Assembly (NCBI GenBank): GCA_945643635.1
Contig: CALZFC010000107.1
Coordinates: 191,001 to 255,000, forward strand
DNA from: Allodiplogaster sudhausi
Taxonomy: Eukaryota > Nematoda > Chromadorea > Rhabditida > Diplogasteridae
Length of the DNA stretch: 64,000 bases
Reading direction: 5' to 3'
The position numbers and the translations under genes were made by a program. Below, piece after piece: positions 34,540-46,153 of this stretch. The number at the start of each line of letters is the position of its first letter. Within the stretch, counting starts at the first letter, position 1. The notes below the pieces were generated by a model. That model searched no databases. It saw nothing but the letters and a program-made list of their open reading frames with translations, and was not told the DNA's origin.

Positions 34540-37357
34540 AGAGACCGACCCTTGTCATGGCGGAGATCAGCTGCAGTTTGCTTGTCAGTGACGATGTCAA
34601 TGAGTCGTACGACGTTGTTGTGGTTGAGCTGGCGGAGGATCTTGATCTCTCTGACGGCCGTGATGGGGAATCCCTCTTTTTCGTTCTCAAGCCGAACTTT
34701 CTTGAGAGCCACGGCCTCTCCAGTCACTTTATCGCGTGCTTTATACACTTGGCCGTATGTTCCTTCTCCCACCTCAAATTACTACTTCCTGCTCACGCAA
34801 TACAACGATTAGCACTTCAAAATGCAAATAACATCCAGAAGAGGGATCTGTTTACCTGATCAAGAATATCATACTTCTCAACACAGCCACTGCCCCAATC
34901 GTACGGGCGATGATTGCGAGAAGTTCGGTCCAATACCCTGGAATACTCCTTCATTCCATTCCTCTCTTTCTCTCCACCCTGCAATACTCCTTCATTCCAT
35001 TCCTCTCTTTCTCTCCCCTCTCCACCCTGCAATACTCCTTCATTCCATTCCTCTCTTTCTCTCCCCTCTCCACCCTACAATACTCCTTCATCCACCCTGC
35101 AATACTCCTTCATTCCATTAATCTCTTTCTCTCCCCTCTCCACCCTACAATACTCCTTCATTCCATTCCTCTCTTTCTCTCCCCTCTCCACCCTGAAATA
35201 CTCCTTCATTCCATTCCTCTCTTTCTCTCCCCTCTCCACCCTACAATACTCCTTCATTCCATTCCTCTCTTTCTCTCCCCTCTCCACCCTACAATACTCC
35301 TTCATTCCATTCCTCTCTTTCTCTCCCCTCTCCACCTGCAATACTCCTTCATTCCATCCCTCTCTTTCTCTCGTCTCTCTATCCTGTAATTCATTGCATT
35401 CCTCTCTTTCTCTCCACCCTCACTTTTTCTCTCGATCCCTCTGAACTTACACGGGCCGAGGCGAGCGTCGACTCACAACGGGCGGGCGAGGCAGAGACGA
35501 GTAGATGGAGGGGCGAGAAGAGGAAGTGTCCGGGCCGGGTTGAGATGGTGGGGGAGGAGGGGGAGGAGGAGGGGGAGGGGGAGGAGGGGCTGCCCCTTCC
35601 AATCCCCTTCCTTGGGAGGAGGACAGTAAATGGACCACTCCGGGAGGGGGCACTGGAGGGGGTGGTAGGATGTTCATGAAGAGCTGCTGAGGTGGAGGCA
35701 CGGGCTGAGGCGCGAAGGGCTGCAAAGTGTTTTGATGGGATAAGAAAACTGATGTTGACTCCCTCCTCAGCCTTGACAGATCTACATGTTGGCTAGGCCC
35801 TTCCGCGAAGAAAATAATCTTTCTACTAATTCGGAATAGTGTGAACAATTTAAATTAAAAAATAATAATAATAATGATAATAATAATCACAATAATTGCA
35901 ATGAAGCATTGAATGCTGATGGGCTAAACAAGGATATGCTAGGAAATAGCTTGACCTGCTGCATGGAGTAGAAAGTGGGAGCAGGGACGGAAACAGCGGC
36001 AGGTACTCCGCTGGGCATGGCAATGGCATACATCGTCGTAGCACTCTGCAACTAAGAGAACCAGGCTAAAGATGGAGAAAAGAGTAAAGGAACTTTAATG
36101 TCGGGTCCAGAAGATGAGCTGCTGGAGGATCGCCTTCTGTGCTTCTTTCTCTTCTGAGCTTTCCTTACCAGGCTTCCGTGATTCTTCCCAATCTCACTCA
36201 GTAACGAGTTGCTATGAATTAAACTGCAAAAACAACAACATTAGATTGAATAATTGTAAACATAACTGCCATAATGACACCATATTTCCTCATTGAAAAA
36301 ACTGATAGTTGCTTGAATAAAGTTACAGATAAGTATATTTCTGTTGGCAATAGTACGCAACCCAATGCTTGCCTTATTCAAGCCAATTCGTCATGAATAA
36401 GTGTAAAAAAACCAACTCTCGAATATCGTCATTCGACGAAGAGGAAGAGGATCTACGGGAACGTTTTCGCCGATGATATTTATGAGAAGCAGGTGAGCGG
36501 GAACGCTCTCGCTTACTGAAAACAACATCAATCAATACTAAACATGACGCTAATTAAAACGCAAAGCAAAAACTACGAATACCTGGATCGTCTGTCCTTC
36601 TTGGACTTTCGATGGGGAGAAGAGCGGCGATGGCTCTCCCGACTTGACTTCCTTTCCTTCCTTCGACTGTGACTCCGAGAAGGCGACCGGCGAGAAGAAG
36701 ATTCGTTTTGTAGATGTCGGCCACTTGGCAGGCTCAAACAACATTCATTCACAACACAAACAACCAATGCACTTCAGAAGAACAATCGGTAGAAAAAAAT
36801 GCCCGTACAGCAGCATAACATTGTTTCAGTAAATACAAGAGTTGAACTAACGACGGAGGGGGAGTAACGGGACTCCGTTCTCTTCTCTTCTTCGTAGATG
36901 ATCTTTCTCTCTCCTTTTCTCTTTTCGACGACACCGGCGACTTGGATTGAGGTCTTTTATCTGATTTTTTCTGCGATGACATTTGTCTGCCTGCAGAGGA
37001 CGCGTTAGAACTTGGAGTTCCCGCTTCTGAAACGAGGCAGGTCAATGAAGCTTTTTGGTGGCTGAGTGGCAACCTTTGTGAGGCGGTGGTTCAGCATTTG
37101 ACATGGACAATCTTCCCTTCCCGTTTTCATTCGGAGACGGCACTCCCGGAGAGGAAACTTCACTCACGGAGTCGTATGAAACAAGTCTTAAAGCAATTGT
37201 GATTGGTACATTAAAGGACAAATTAAAGTCTGTGGGTGGTAAAAAATATTAATTCTTCCCTCTGAATGAAGATAATAAAAGGCACTTACTGGTTATGATT
37301 CTTCTCAGTACCATTGGAGTCGTCCCGTGAAAAAGAGCCCAGTCGATGACTTGACAT
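32170..37357 (-). CDS. cdk-12: Cyclin-dependent kinase 12 (transcription-elongation kinase)
   Basis: Nuclear kinase that with cyclin K phosphorylates Ser2 of the RNA polymerase II CTD. The start at 37357 opens [16 protein letters not shown] and is followed by RS-rich exons ([37 protein letters not shown]) and a polyproline segment (about 35590-35510). The kinase domain begins near 34915 ([10 protein letters not shown]). It shows the [11 protein letters not shown] loop, [11 protein letters not shown], a PITAVREIK variant of the CDK12/13 PITAIRE helix, [22 protein letters not shown] and [14 protein letters not shown], then [13 protein letters not shown] and [20 protein letters not shown]. The CDK12 extension [12 protein letters not shown] (about 33320) follows. 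Pro- and Ser-rich tail exons continue to about 32170. The exact C-terminus was not resolved. Two introns contain related fold-back elements. Confidence 0.92.
32909..33089. mobile_element. 181-bp terminal-inverted-repeat MITE in CDK12 intron
   Basis: Perfect 16-bp inverted ends AGTGCTGAACAAGGTC at 32909-32924 and 33074-33089. The interior has T- and G-runs and the motif GGCCGGGGGGTCCAACACGG. No coding capacity. A diverged relative lies at 34040-34250. Confidence 0.9.
33105..33236 (+). repeat. GA/poly-G tract in CDK12 intron
   Basis: GAGAGGGAG units with two poly-G runs of about ten or more bases, adjacent to the MITE. It is pyrimidine-rich on the sense strand. Confidence 0.8.
34040..34262. 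mobile_element. Diverged fold-back element in a CDK12 kinase intron
   Basis: Shares GGCCGGGGAGGGGGTCTGAA and CGGCGCATGCACCGACC with the 3' half of the MITE at 32909-33089. It also has matching poly-A/T arms around a GTGCCC(T/G)TTTCG segment. The ends are not clear. Confidence 0.55.
34945..35395 (+). repeat. 48-bp minisatellite in CDK12 intron (about 9 copies)
   Basis: Tandem units of about 48 bp containing AATACTCCTTCATTCCATTC followed by CTCTCTTTCTCTCCCCTC. One copy is truncated at about 35085. Confidence 0.92.
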
Positions 37358-38338
37358 CAACGTCTCAACCTGCAATGGTCAAGAATATACAATAACAAAC
37401 AAGAAAACAGATTGAAATCCCAAAGAATATGCTAAATATTACACGAAATCAAATCAAATACTCTAGGAACTGCCTGATTGTGAGAAGGTAAGCCGGGAAC
37501 AACAAAGTTTACAGCACAAGAAATTGAGAGGACAACGCATATGAAGTGTCACTAAAATGGCGTCTTTACAATTCAGTTCAAGTGTGCCAGAAGCTAACAA
37601 TTGGAGCAACCCTCATGCCCTATACTCGGAGGAATTGTAGGAAAAACACCAGACCTGCTGCACAGTTCGTTCTGATTGTTGTCTGTTATCGCCATAATTT
37701 GTAAGGAAAAATGATATTCGGAGATGCTGGTATGCCTATTAGGATCCTGGTGTCTTACTTTTCCCCTGAGTTGACCTACTCCTCCCTTTCGTCAACCGGT
37801 TACCACGACTCCATTCCTGAAGCGCAAATTTTTAACTGAGGCGAATATTCCGTTCAAATGATAGTTCTCTAATTGATGGCTTTTGTAGATTATTCACGAA
37901 TGTTTGTATAGAGAGTGGCAGCTACCAATTGAGGATGCGACATAGCTGATTAGGTAGTGATGGCTGCTACGAGGTATGCGATGTTTCTCGAGATGCGATC
38001 GATGCATCTGCTCCTTCTTTCTAATATCACACTGTGTTGGTGGTGGAGAGTCTGCCTAGCATTGCCTCGTTGTCCCTCCACCATCCCTCCTCATTGCATC
38101 TCTTCTCATCTACTCTTCACCCTTCTAGCCCATTATTTCTTCTCTGTGTATCAAAGCGAAGAAGAACATCCAGCGTTTCTTTCCATTCAGAGACGAACCG
38201 TCTTTTCCTTCTGCCGCATCCTCCCATCATCTGCACGTCCCTCTCTATACAATTTCTTGTTACTACCTCCTAATCTAAATGTCTGTGATGATTTCCTCGT
38301 TCTTTGTCATTGTTGTGTGTTTATTGTTGAAGGTCGAA
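37358..38338. other. Divergent spacer CDK12/LASP
   Basis: Divergent promoter region of nearly 1 kb, moderately AT-rich. No repeat array, RNA gene or convincing coding exon. Upstream frames near 38000 are short and show no domain. Confidence 0.5.
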
Positions 38339-41300
38339 ATGAGCAAGAAGTGTGCAAGAGAAGAATGTGGAAAGACCGTTTATCCCTTGGAAGAGCTCAA
38401 ATGTTTGGATAAGGTATTACATGCTTTTCTTAGATCTTTCACGCTATAAAGATCCTTTTGTTCTTGAGGTTTGGCATAAGCTCTGCTTCAAGTGCACTGT
38501 TTGCGGAATGACTTTGAATATGAAGAACTACAAGGGATATGACAAGATGCCCTATTGCGACCCGTTAGCCATTCCATTCTGCTCGCGCTCTTCAACTCTC
38601 CCCTTTCCCTCTTCTCTCTCCACTTCTCTTCACTCACTTCTCTCTTCTCTTTCTCTTCTCTTTCTCTTCTCTTCTCTTCTCTTTCTCTTCTCTTTCTCTT
38701 CTCTTTCTCTTCTCTTTCTCTTCTCTTTCTCTTCTCTTTCTCTTCTCTTTCTCTTCTCTTTCTCTTCTCTTTCTCTTCTCTTCTCTTCTCTTTCTCTTTC
38801 TCTTCTCTTTCTCTTCTCTTCTCTTTCTCTTCTCTTCTCTTTCTCTTCTCTTTCTCTTCTCTTTCTCTTCTCTTTCTCTTCTCTTTCTCTTCTCTTCTTT
38901 TCTCTCTCTCTTCTTTTCTCTTCTCTTCTCTTCTCTTCTCTTCTCTTCTCTTCTCTTCTCTTCTCTTCTCTTCTCTTCTCTTCTCTTCTCTTCTCTTCTC
39001 TTCTCTTCTCTTCTCTTCTCTTCTCTTCTCTTCTCTTCTCTCTTCTCTTCTTCCTTATCTTTTCTTTTTCTTTCTTTCTTTCTTTTTCTTTTACGGCCGT
39101 TGTTGATTTGACCCTCCTTAGGCACTACCCGAAGACAGTAGCTTCAGTGGTCACCGACACTCCCGAAATGCGTCGACTTGCGGAAAACACGAAACTTCAA
39201 AGTCAGGTCTGTCTGGAGTGAGTAAGGACGGTTGAGTCAGCACCAGTGGAAGAGGTGGAGGAGACTGCCGGAGTGAATACCAGAGAAAGAGTTTGGAACA
39301 GAGGTGCAGGCAGACCCAATTTTTTTGGTCCTGGCCGGCCTCGTCGGGACAAAAATTTCGGCCCGGCCCGCTTTTTTCGGGCCCTTGCATATCGGGCCTG
39401 GCCGGCTCGATTTTTTTAACATGTCAGATTCATTCTTCCAATCCGTCTTTTTATGAGTAAAACTTTTTTCGCTTAATTTACCCGGCCCGGCCCTAGGCCT
39501 GGCCCTACAATGCCTTAGAAATTTGGGTCGGTCGTCCCCTGGGTCCCGGGCCGCGTGCACCTCTGGTGGGAAATGCTGATTCAATCTTACAAGAGATTAC
39601 ATGGGAGGGGGGGGGGGGAGAGAGAGTAGAATTTGCTCAAGTTCGCTTAAGAGAGCCCCTCTGTAAGGGTCAAGGAGCGTCTGCCCCGGGGAATTTTTGT
39701 TTTATTTTACTTTGGAAACATTATGAGGGATACATCTACTATTCATAAAGAATAAAAGGTGGAAAAAAAGTTTGAAAAAAAAATTTTCTTTTAGTTATAA
39801 GTAAAAATGTTCAAAATATTTGGAATGCCATATCTAACGTTATACTTAATATTTCTCGAAAATCTTTTCACTGTTCGATTCCTTATTTAAAAATACACAA
39901 ATAAGTCCCAGATGACTGTTTTCGAAAAATTAAAATTTTTATGACTTTTGTGCAATATAATTTTTTGAAAAATGGTTTTTAGGTAATAACTTTTTATTAT
40001 TATTATGACTTTCCAAAAACTGAATCGTCCATAAGAAAGAGCAGGAAAAACTACATATAATACTTCTCTACGAGGAAAAATCTCAGATACCCTTTTTGGG
40101 TATCTGCATTTGAATACGAGTTTCTGAGCAAATTTCGGCTTTGGCTGCAAACCATAATTTGTTTCAAACTTCATCAATTTTAAAACGGAATAGTCCATTC
40201 GATGTAATTTTTATCCTCTTTAAAATAGTATATACTTTCTTCGCAAAAGAAATTAGTCTAAAGGCCTAAAATTGACTTTTTGTGTTTTTGGCCAATTTCT
40301 GGTGTTAAAATACTCGTTCTTTGGACCATTAATGGGTCATATAGACCGACTTTCCACATAATATTTACTCTACAAGAAAGAGCAGTTAAAACTGAGTCGG
40401 ATACAGCTTTTTAATCAAAATCTGAGGATACCTTTTTTGGGAATACGTATTTGAATGCTGATTGTTGACGTCGATATTGCTAAATATTTTTTTAGCAAAT
40501 ATTTCAAATTAGTTCTTTTGAAACATCTAGCACCCAATAATGGGTATTTCAGGATTCTTTGAAGTTCTTTCATGATATACCACTCAAAAGTACTCAAAAA
40601 GTCAAGAAATTTCATTTTTACGAGCCTATATGGCGAAATAAATGTACAAAAACTCTTTCGAAGCCAACTATCAGGTCATTTGTGAGCAGGATTACCAAAA
40701 AGGTCATAAGCATTCGAAAAAGCAGAGACTTTTACATAATATATCCACCGATGAAATAGCAAAACCTGTACTGTTTTTAGAAATCTTGAAATTTCGAAGA
40801 AAAAAATCCATGAGATGTTTCGACTATTTTGAGCTATTCTGCGAAAGCTGGTACCAATGGAACTTATATTCTGAAAACTGTGCCATTAGGTTGTTTGAAA
40901 CGAGAAACATAAATTTGACGTTTATTTTCTACTTTTGACTACCATCCATGGTACTTTTGCCAAAAGAATGAAATATAATATGCAGAAAAATTTCATTTCG
41001 ATCAAGTGAACCATGGATGGTAGTCAAAAGTAGAAAATGAACGTCAAATTTATGTTTATCGTTTCAAACAACCTAATGGCACTGTTTTCAGAACATAAGT
41101 TCCATTGGTACCAGCTTTCGCAGAACAGCTCAAAGTAGTCGAAACATCTCGTGGATTTTTTTTTCGAAATTTCAAGATTTCTAAAAACTGTACAGGTTTT
41201 GCTCTTTCATCGGTGGATATATTATGTAAAATACTCTGCTCTTTCGAACGCTTATGACCTTTTTGGTAATCCAGCTCACAAATGACCTGATACTCCGGTA

Positions 41301-44300
41301 ATCTGACTTGCACCAAATAATATCTCATCGAGAATTTGGACCAAGTAATATTCCGATGAGCCTAGTCAAGCATTTCGTAAATCTCGAGGGTTTTGGTGTG
41401 GGTAGTGTCACTTACTGTAAGTAAATTCTGACACCGTTGGAAAGCGCTTCACTTCAGAAATGTGGGCGCTACTATGGCTTATTTTTTCTCGTTTGTTTTC
41501 TAATACTGTTTATTGTTACTTTAGTTTGACGTTTTCAGAAGATGCGAAGGTTTGTGACACCTAGCCGGCGAAAGCTCGTGCGCGACGCAGTCGCTCAAGC
41601 AGAGCATGCTATGCGGAAGAGAAGAAGAGAAACCGAAGAAGCTGAAGAGGAAGAGGTGGACGTTGTTGGATTCGAAAGCGATGAAGACTCTGTCGCCCCT
41701 TCTCTTCCAGAAGAAATGGAAGAAAGAGCGAACTCGCCCGATCCTGATTGTGAGGAATATTTTTGTTATTTCTATCCAAGACTTTACGAAACCAATTGAT
41801 TAAACTTTAAATGTTGCCGAATCCCGTCGAAAGGTGTTTGGCATGAAGCATCATTCTGCTTCCGGTGCTTGCTTTTATTGCTACGATTCTGGCACAAAGG
41901 CAAAGCTCCATCTTCCAGGAACCCAAAGTAAGAAACAACCCATGTTAAACCATAAAAGTTAGAAATTCTTCTGCCTAGGTCGGGCGGACAGAGTACCCGG
42001 CCCTCTTTTGCGAAGCACTACTGGACTTACATCACGTGCGTTTCACTTTTTCCATTTTTATTTATTTCATACATTTCAATAATATATGATCTACTTTATT
42101 CCAAACAGTCATATTTATTATAGAACGCATGCTCGTTCTGTTCGGAAGAAGAGTCTCGCAGCCAATGCACAGTCGAGTTCCGCCACCGACTGAAGTCTCT
42201 TCTCTCTGCGAATGTCAGCTGAAACCTGCTGATGCAGTTTGTTAACCATTTGTTAATTTGTTATGTTTACTGTTAATTTGTTAAGTTGAATCTATTGTTT
42301 CGTCTTTTTGATTAATTTTTGGTTTCCTATCTCGTGTTAACTTGGACGCTAGGTTGCAATTCATTTATCATTGTATAGGCTATGAAATTCATGGATAATC
42401 ACGTAATTGAATGCTTGTTTGTGAATTTTGATGGTTCATTTCAGCTGATAAAGAAATTTTAAACCGGCCAAATAATGCGAAATTGAAACCTAATAAGGCC
42501 GTTTTGAAGCCTGATGCCGAATTCTCGTGCCTATCTTTGTGACACCAATACTTGAATGAATCCTTGTTAGGCTTCAAAAATTTATTATTTGGTGCAACAC
42601 AGATTATCCGAGTAGTTGACTTCGAAGGAGTTTTCGTACATTTATTTCGCCATCTAAGCTCGTAAAAATGAAATTTCTTGACTTTTTGAGTACTTTTGAG
42701 TGGTATATCATGAAAGAACTTCAAAGAATCCTGAAATACCCGTTATTGGGTGCTAGATGTTTCAAAAGAACTAATTTGAAATATTTGCTAAAAAAATATT
42801 TAGCAATATCGACGTCAACAATCAGCATTCAAATACGTATTCCCAAAGAAGGTATCCTCAGATTTTGATTAAAAAGCTGTATCCGACTCAGTTTTAACTG
42901 CTCTTTCTTGTAGAGTAAATATTATGTGGAAAGTCGGTCTATATGACCCATTAATGGTCCAAAGAACGAGTATTTTAACACCAGAAATTGGCCAAAAACA
43001 CAAAAAGTCAATTTTAGGCCTTTAGACTAATTTCTTTTGCGAACAACAGTATATATTTTGCGAACAAAGTATATACTACTAAATAAGGAATCGAACAGTG
43101 AAAAGATTTTCGAGAAATATTAAGAATAACGTTAGATATGGCCTTCCAAATTTTTGAACATTTTTACTTATAACTAAGAGAGAAAAAAGTTTTTAAACTT
43201 TTTGTCCACCTTTTCTTCTTTTCTTCATAATGTTTCCAAAGTAAAAGAAAATAAAAAATCCCCGGGGCAGGCGTTTATAGAAGCCTCCTTGAGTCTTACG
43301 GGGAGGCTCTCTTAAAGTAGGCGAAAACTCAATTTTTTTGCTATAAGGATGATTCTGTGAATATGTCCGGATTGAGCTTGCGAAAACATCAGCAAAAATT
43401 CAATTTACTAAACCAAAAGTTAGAGGAGTAATTTGCATCTGAAAAGAGTCGCCTGATCATGAGGGAAATATTAGTGATTTATACAGAACTTTAAATTTAA
43501 CATTAGTCCCCTAACCAAATTACGGCCAAATAGGATTGACGAGCATATCATGAAAAGCGTGAAATTTCGTCGTTCGGCCGTAAAAAAACCGAAAATCGTG
43601 AAATTTCGTCGTTCGGGCGTAAAATATATGCCGGCATATTCATGATTCACCAAACGGACGCAAACCGCCAATTTGAAATCGCCCAATCAAACGCATGTTT
43701 AAGAGAAAGCCAGGATCACGTTGCTAAAATGTACCGTACTATAAGATCGGCCATTTCGTGCTAGGAGTTTCCGAGTTTAAGCCTCCTTTAAGCATCTTCT
43801 TATTATTTGATGGCTAGAGTGTTTATACGTGCCATAATGTATTGGGAAGCACAAGACGGGAGTGGTTGTCATTGACTTGAACGGCCTTAGATCGCATACC
43901 ACGCGGAGTTCGAGAAGATGAAAGGGACGAAGACTGAGATCGCAGATGATCCGGAGATCACGAGACACAGGAAGAACACACAGGCAGGTCATTTCTGTCC
44001 CTTCTGTCTTCACTCTCATCCTTCAGGTACAATCACAGCTGCAGTACACGGGGGAGTTGAACAAGAAGAGAGCTCAGGAAGAGCAACGCCCTCCCACTGT
44101 CCCTGTCCAGGACGCCTTCTCTACTAGTATGTCGCTCTCTTCTTATCTGTCTGTATCTTTGATCTCTCTCGCCTTTTCTTTCTCTTTCTTTCTCTTTCTT
44201 TTCCCTCTAACTTCTCTTACCATCGCACGCAGTGTGCTTCTGTCAACCTAAACTAGCTTTTCATTTAAGGGTTTCATTCATTTATTTAAATTAAGGATGT

Positions 44301-45741
44301 GTTTTGCGATACAAGTTTAATTGGCATGACCAATGAAAGTTGCTTGAAATGCAAATAAAAAGTAGAGCTGAGGGAATTTTGAGGAGAGCGGGAGCAGGAG
44401 AAAAAAAAGATGCTGATTTTGTGTGATCATAGCATCTGATGGAAGTCTTGAGAAGAAGAGAAAGAAATGCAGGAACAAGGGCAGAGATGACCGAGGACTC
44501 CCCCGCAGGTGCTCTCATCTACTCTTCTCACAATTCAGAGAGCGGTCTACTTCTTTTTCTCACTTTCTATTTTTCCATCTCTAACATTTTCACAACTTTT
44601 TAACCATTTTTACATCGTTACAGTTGTTCTTCTGATTCAAATCTCTGTTGTATTTCTTAATATATCAGCTCTGGTCTGTCATTCTATGAGCAAAGAAGCA
44701 AACAAATAAGATGCAATTTGGATTATTATTAGTTCTGCTGATTAATGTGTGGTGAGAGGTGGGTCAATTCGTTGGCTAGAATAGTGGCTGTAGGTGAAAG
44801 ATAATGGTTTGATTTATCTTTAGCTTTATCTCCGGAAGGAGCGGTTGGAGCAACTCCCCGTGGAGAGAACCGTGCAGTGGGCAGCATTGCTGACTACGAC
44901 CCCCTGAATGGAGAGTGGGGCAGCGGAGCCAGCCGAGTCTCTTCTGCTGCCGCCTCTAAGATGAGTAAGTGCTCTTTCTTTCCTTGTTCCTTTCTTTCTT
45001 TCCTTTCTTTTCTTTTACTTCTTTTCTCTTCTTTCTTTTCTTTCCTTCCTTTCTTTCATTTCTTTCCTTTCTTTAGTTTAATTGCTTGAGCGGTAAAATA
45101 TAACTGAAATAGTGTGGATTGGGGCCCAATTTACATTATTCCTATTTTGTAAAGACTAGAAGCTTTTCATCATATTTTTGCTCGACCGACGACTGATTGC
45201 ATGCAAGCATGCCAGGTCATCGCTTCTTGTCATTATTCTGTATCTCATCTAGTTTGGGGAATGCGAGAATAAAGAATATGGAATGTTGGAAAGGCATGAC
45301 GGAGAAGAAGGACGAGATAACGTGTGTGTGAGAGAGAACGAGAGAGAGAATGAGAGAGACCGGAAGAGAGAGAGAGAAAGAGACCGGAAGAGAGAGAGAA
45401 AGAGACCGGAAGAGAGAGAGAGAGAGAGAATGAGAGAGAGAGAGAGACTTGTTTGAACTGCATGTCATTCCACGGCTGCATGCTCTGCCTGTCTGCACTC
45501 TCCTTGTTTAGGGAGCATGCGAAACGACGAGCCTTCACTCCGCTACTGTCGCGATTTTGCAGAGGAAAGAGGAGTGCCGGGGACGGGGGCCGCGCCAGTT
45601 CAGAGTTCTCCTGCCAAGGCCAAGACTCCCTCTGCGTCCTTCGCTGTCAAAGCCATCTACGACTACACCGCGGCCGATAAGGATGAGGTCTCTCTCTCTC
45701 CCCCCTCTCTCTCTCTCCTCTCTCTCTCTTTCTCCTCTCTC

Positions 45742-45782
<41 letters not shown>

Positions 45783-46153
45783 GTCTCTCTCTCTATCTCC
45801 TCTCTATCTAGCTTGCTCTCTCCTCTCTCTATCTCTCTCTTTCTTTCCTTCTCTCTCTCTCCTCTCTCTCTAGGTTGCTCTCTCTTCCTCTCGATCCAGC
45901 TCTCTTATCTCCTGCTCTCTCTGTCTTTCTCAGTTTCATTGGTCTTGGTCCAGAATTCTAATGATTCGTTCTTTTCTAATTAGATTGTGGTTTGCAGGTG
46001 TCATTCCTGGAGGGGGATGTGATCGTGAATTGTGAGAAGGTGGACGAGGGGTGGTTGACTGGGACTGTTCAACGTACTCTCCAGTGGGGAATGCTCCCTG
46101 CCAACTACGTGCAGCCACACAAACTGCCAACTGGACTGCATCGTATTAAGTAA
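38339..46153 (+). CDS. lasp-1: LASP: LIM, nebulin-repeat and SH3 domain protein
   Basis: Actin-associated adaptor of adhesion and muscle structures. Eight exons join in frame: 38339-38413, 38469-38563, 39122-39206, 43891-43983, 44027-44126, 44824-44964, 45512-45687 and 45998-46153, for 306 residues. The LIM domain runs through [40 protein letters not shown] and MPYCDPHYPK with all zinc ligands. Nebulin-type repeats follow ([45 protein letters not shown]). After a variable linker, the SH3 domain covers [27 protein letters not shown] and [10 protein letters not shown] near the C-terminus. Intron 4 (43984-44026, 43 bp) must be removed to keep frame and uses a GC donor (CAG|GCAGGT). Intron 3 (4.7 kb) holds transposon-like material. 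Confidence 0.95.
38575..39090 (+). repeat. CTCTT-type pyrimidine array in LASP intron 2
   Basis: Nearly 500 bp of TCTCT, TTCTC and TTCTCTTTC units, becoming a pure (CTCTT)n pentamer array at 38915-39050, then T-rich and ending at the acceptor AG (39120-39121). It is pyrimidine-only on the sense strand. Confidence 0.95.
39300..39564. mobile_element. 265-bp fold-back element in LASP intron 3
   Basis: Ends AGAGGTGCAGGC (39300) and AGAGGTGCACGC on the opposite strand (ending 39564). Both halves carry repeated GGCCCGGCC and TTTTTTCG-type segments, so it folds on itself. No coding frame. Confidence 0.75.
40668..41292. repeat. Nested palindrome inside the composite element
   Basis: Two arms of about 280-300 bp are inverted copies. 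The left arm begins CAGGTCATTTGTGAGCAGGA and the right arm ends with its inverse near 41292. The axis lies between GACTACCATCCATGG (about 40938) and CCATGGATGGTAGTC (about 41010). Mismatches are scattered single bases, so duplication was fairly recent. Frames across the arms are not coding. Confidence 0.9.
41542..42242 (+). pseudogene. Gene remnant carried by the composite element (possible transposon protein fragment)
   Basis: Unrecognised. The first frame (41542 to about 41752) encodes a basic-then-acidic leader ([26 protein letters not shown]). A downstream exon-like block bounded by AG at about 41835 and GTAAGA at about 41930 encodes [20 protein letters not shown]. Its His/Cys-x2-Cys pattern recalls the zinc-like region of CACTA-type (TNP2) transposases, but this is a weak resemblance. 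Further blocks read [16 protein letters not shown] (41975-42035) and a short tail to about 42242. Small introns with plausible splice signals suggest it was a real gene. At under 200 residues it is far too short for a full transposase, and it lies on the host gene's sense strand. Confidence 0.5.
43557..43625 (+). repeat. Short direct repeat in LASP intron 3
   Basis: GTGAAATTTCGTCGTTCGG followed by (C/G)CGTAAAA occurs twice, 37 bp apart, just outside the right end of the composite element. Confidence 0.75.
45330..45448 (+). repeat. GA-rich tract with GACCGGAAGAGAGAG units in LASP intron 6
   Basis: Three copies of GAGACCGGAAGAGAGAG embedded in (GA)n. It is purine-rich on the sense strand, against the general bias. 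Confidence 0.8.
45687..45880 (+). repeat. CT-rich tract in LASP intron 7
   Basis: CT/CTTT run beginning immediately after the donor (GTCTCTCTC) of the exon ending AADKDE. It is interrupted by TATCTAGCTTGCTCTCTCCT-type units. Confidence 0.85.

Larger units (their letters stand above)
39646..43316. mobile_element. 3.7-kb composite inverted-repeat element in LASP intron 3
   Basis: The left arm (39646 to about 40672) is the reverse complement of the right arm (about 42590-43316), starting CTTAAGAGAGCC at both ends. Similarity is high, for example GACGTCGATATTGCTAAATA near 40470 and inverted near 42800. The right arm lacks about 300 bp present in the left. A second inverted pair is nested inside (40668-40945 against 40995-41292), with its axis near 40970. 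A motif around TTATTTGGTGCAA next to CAGATTA borders both the inner palindrome and the right arm, linking them to one family. The remaining interior contains a spliced gene-like remnant at 41542-42242. Confidence 0.88.

Noticed and set aside
40415..42868. Frames such as [20 protein letters not shown] repeated on both strands
   Set aside because: They are the same sequence in the two inverted arms; no family features, so treated as repeat DNA.
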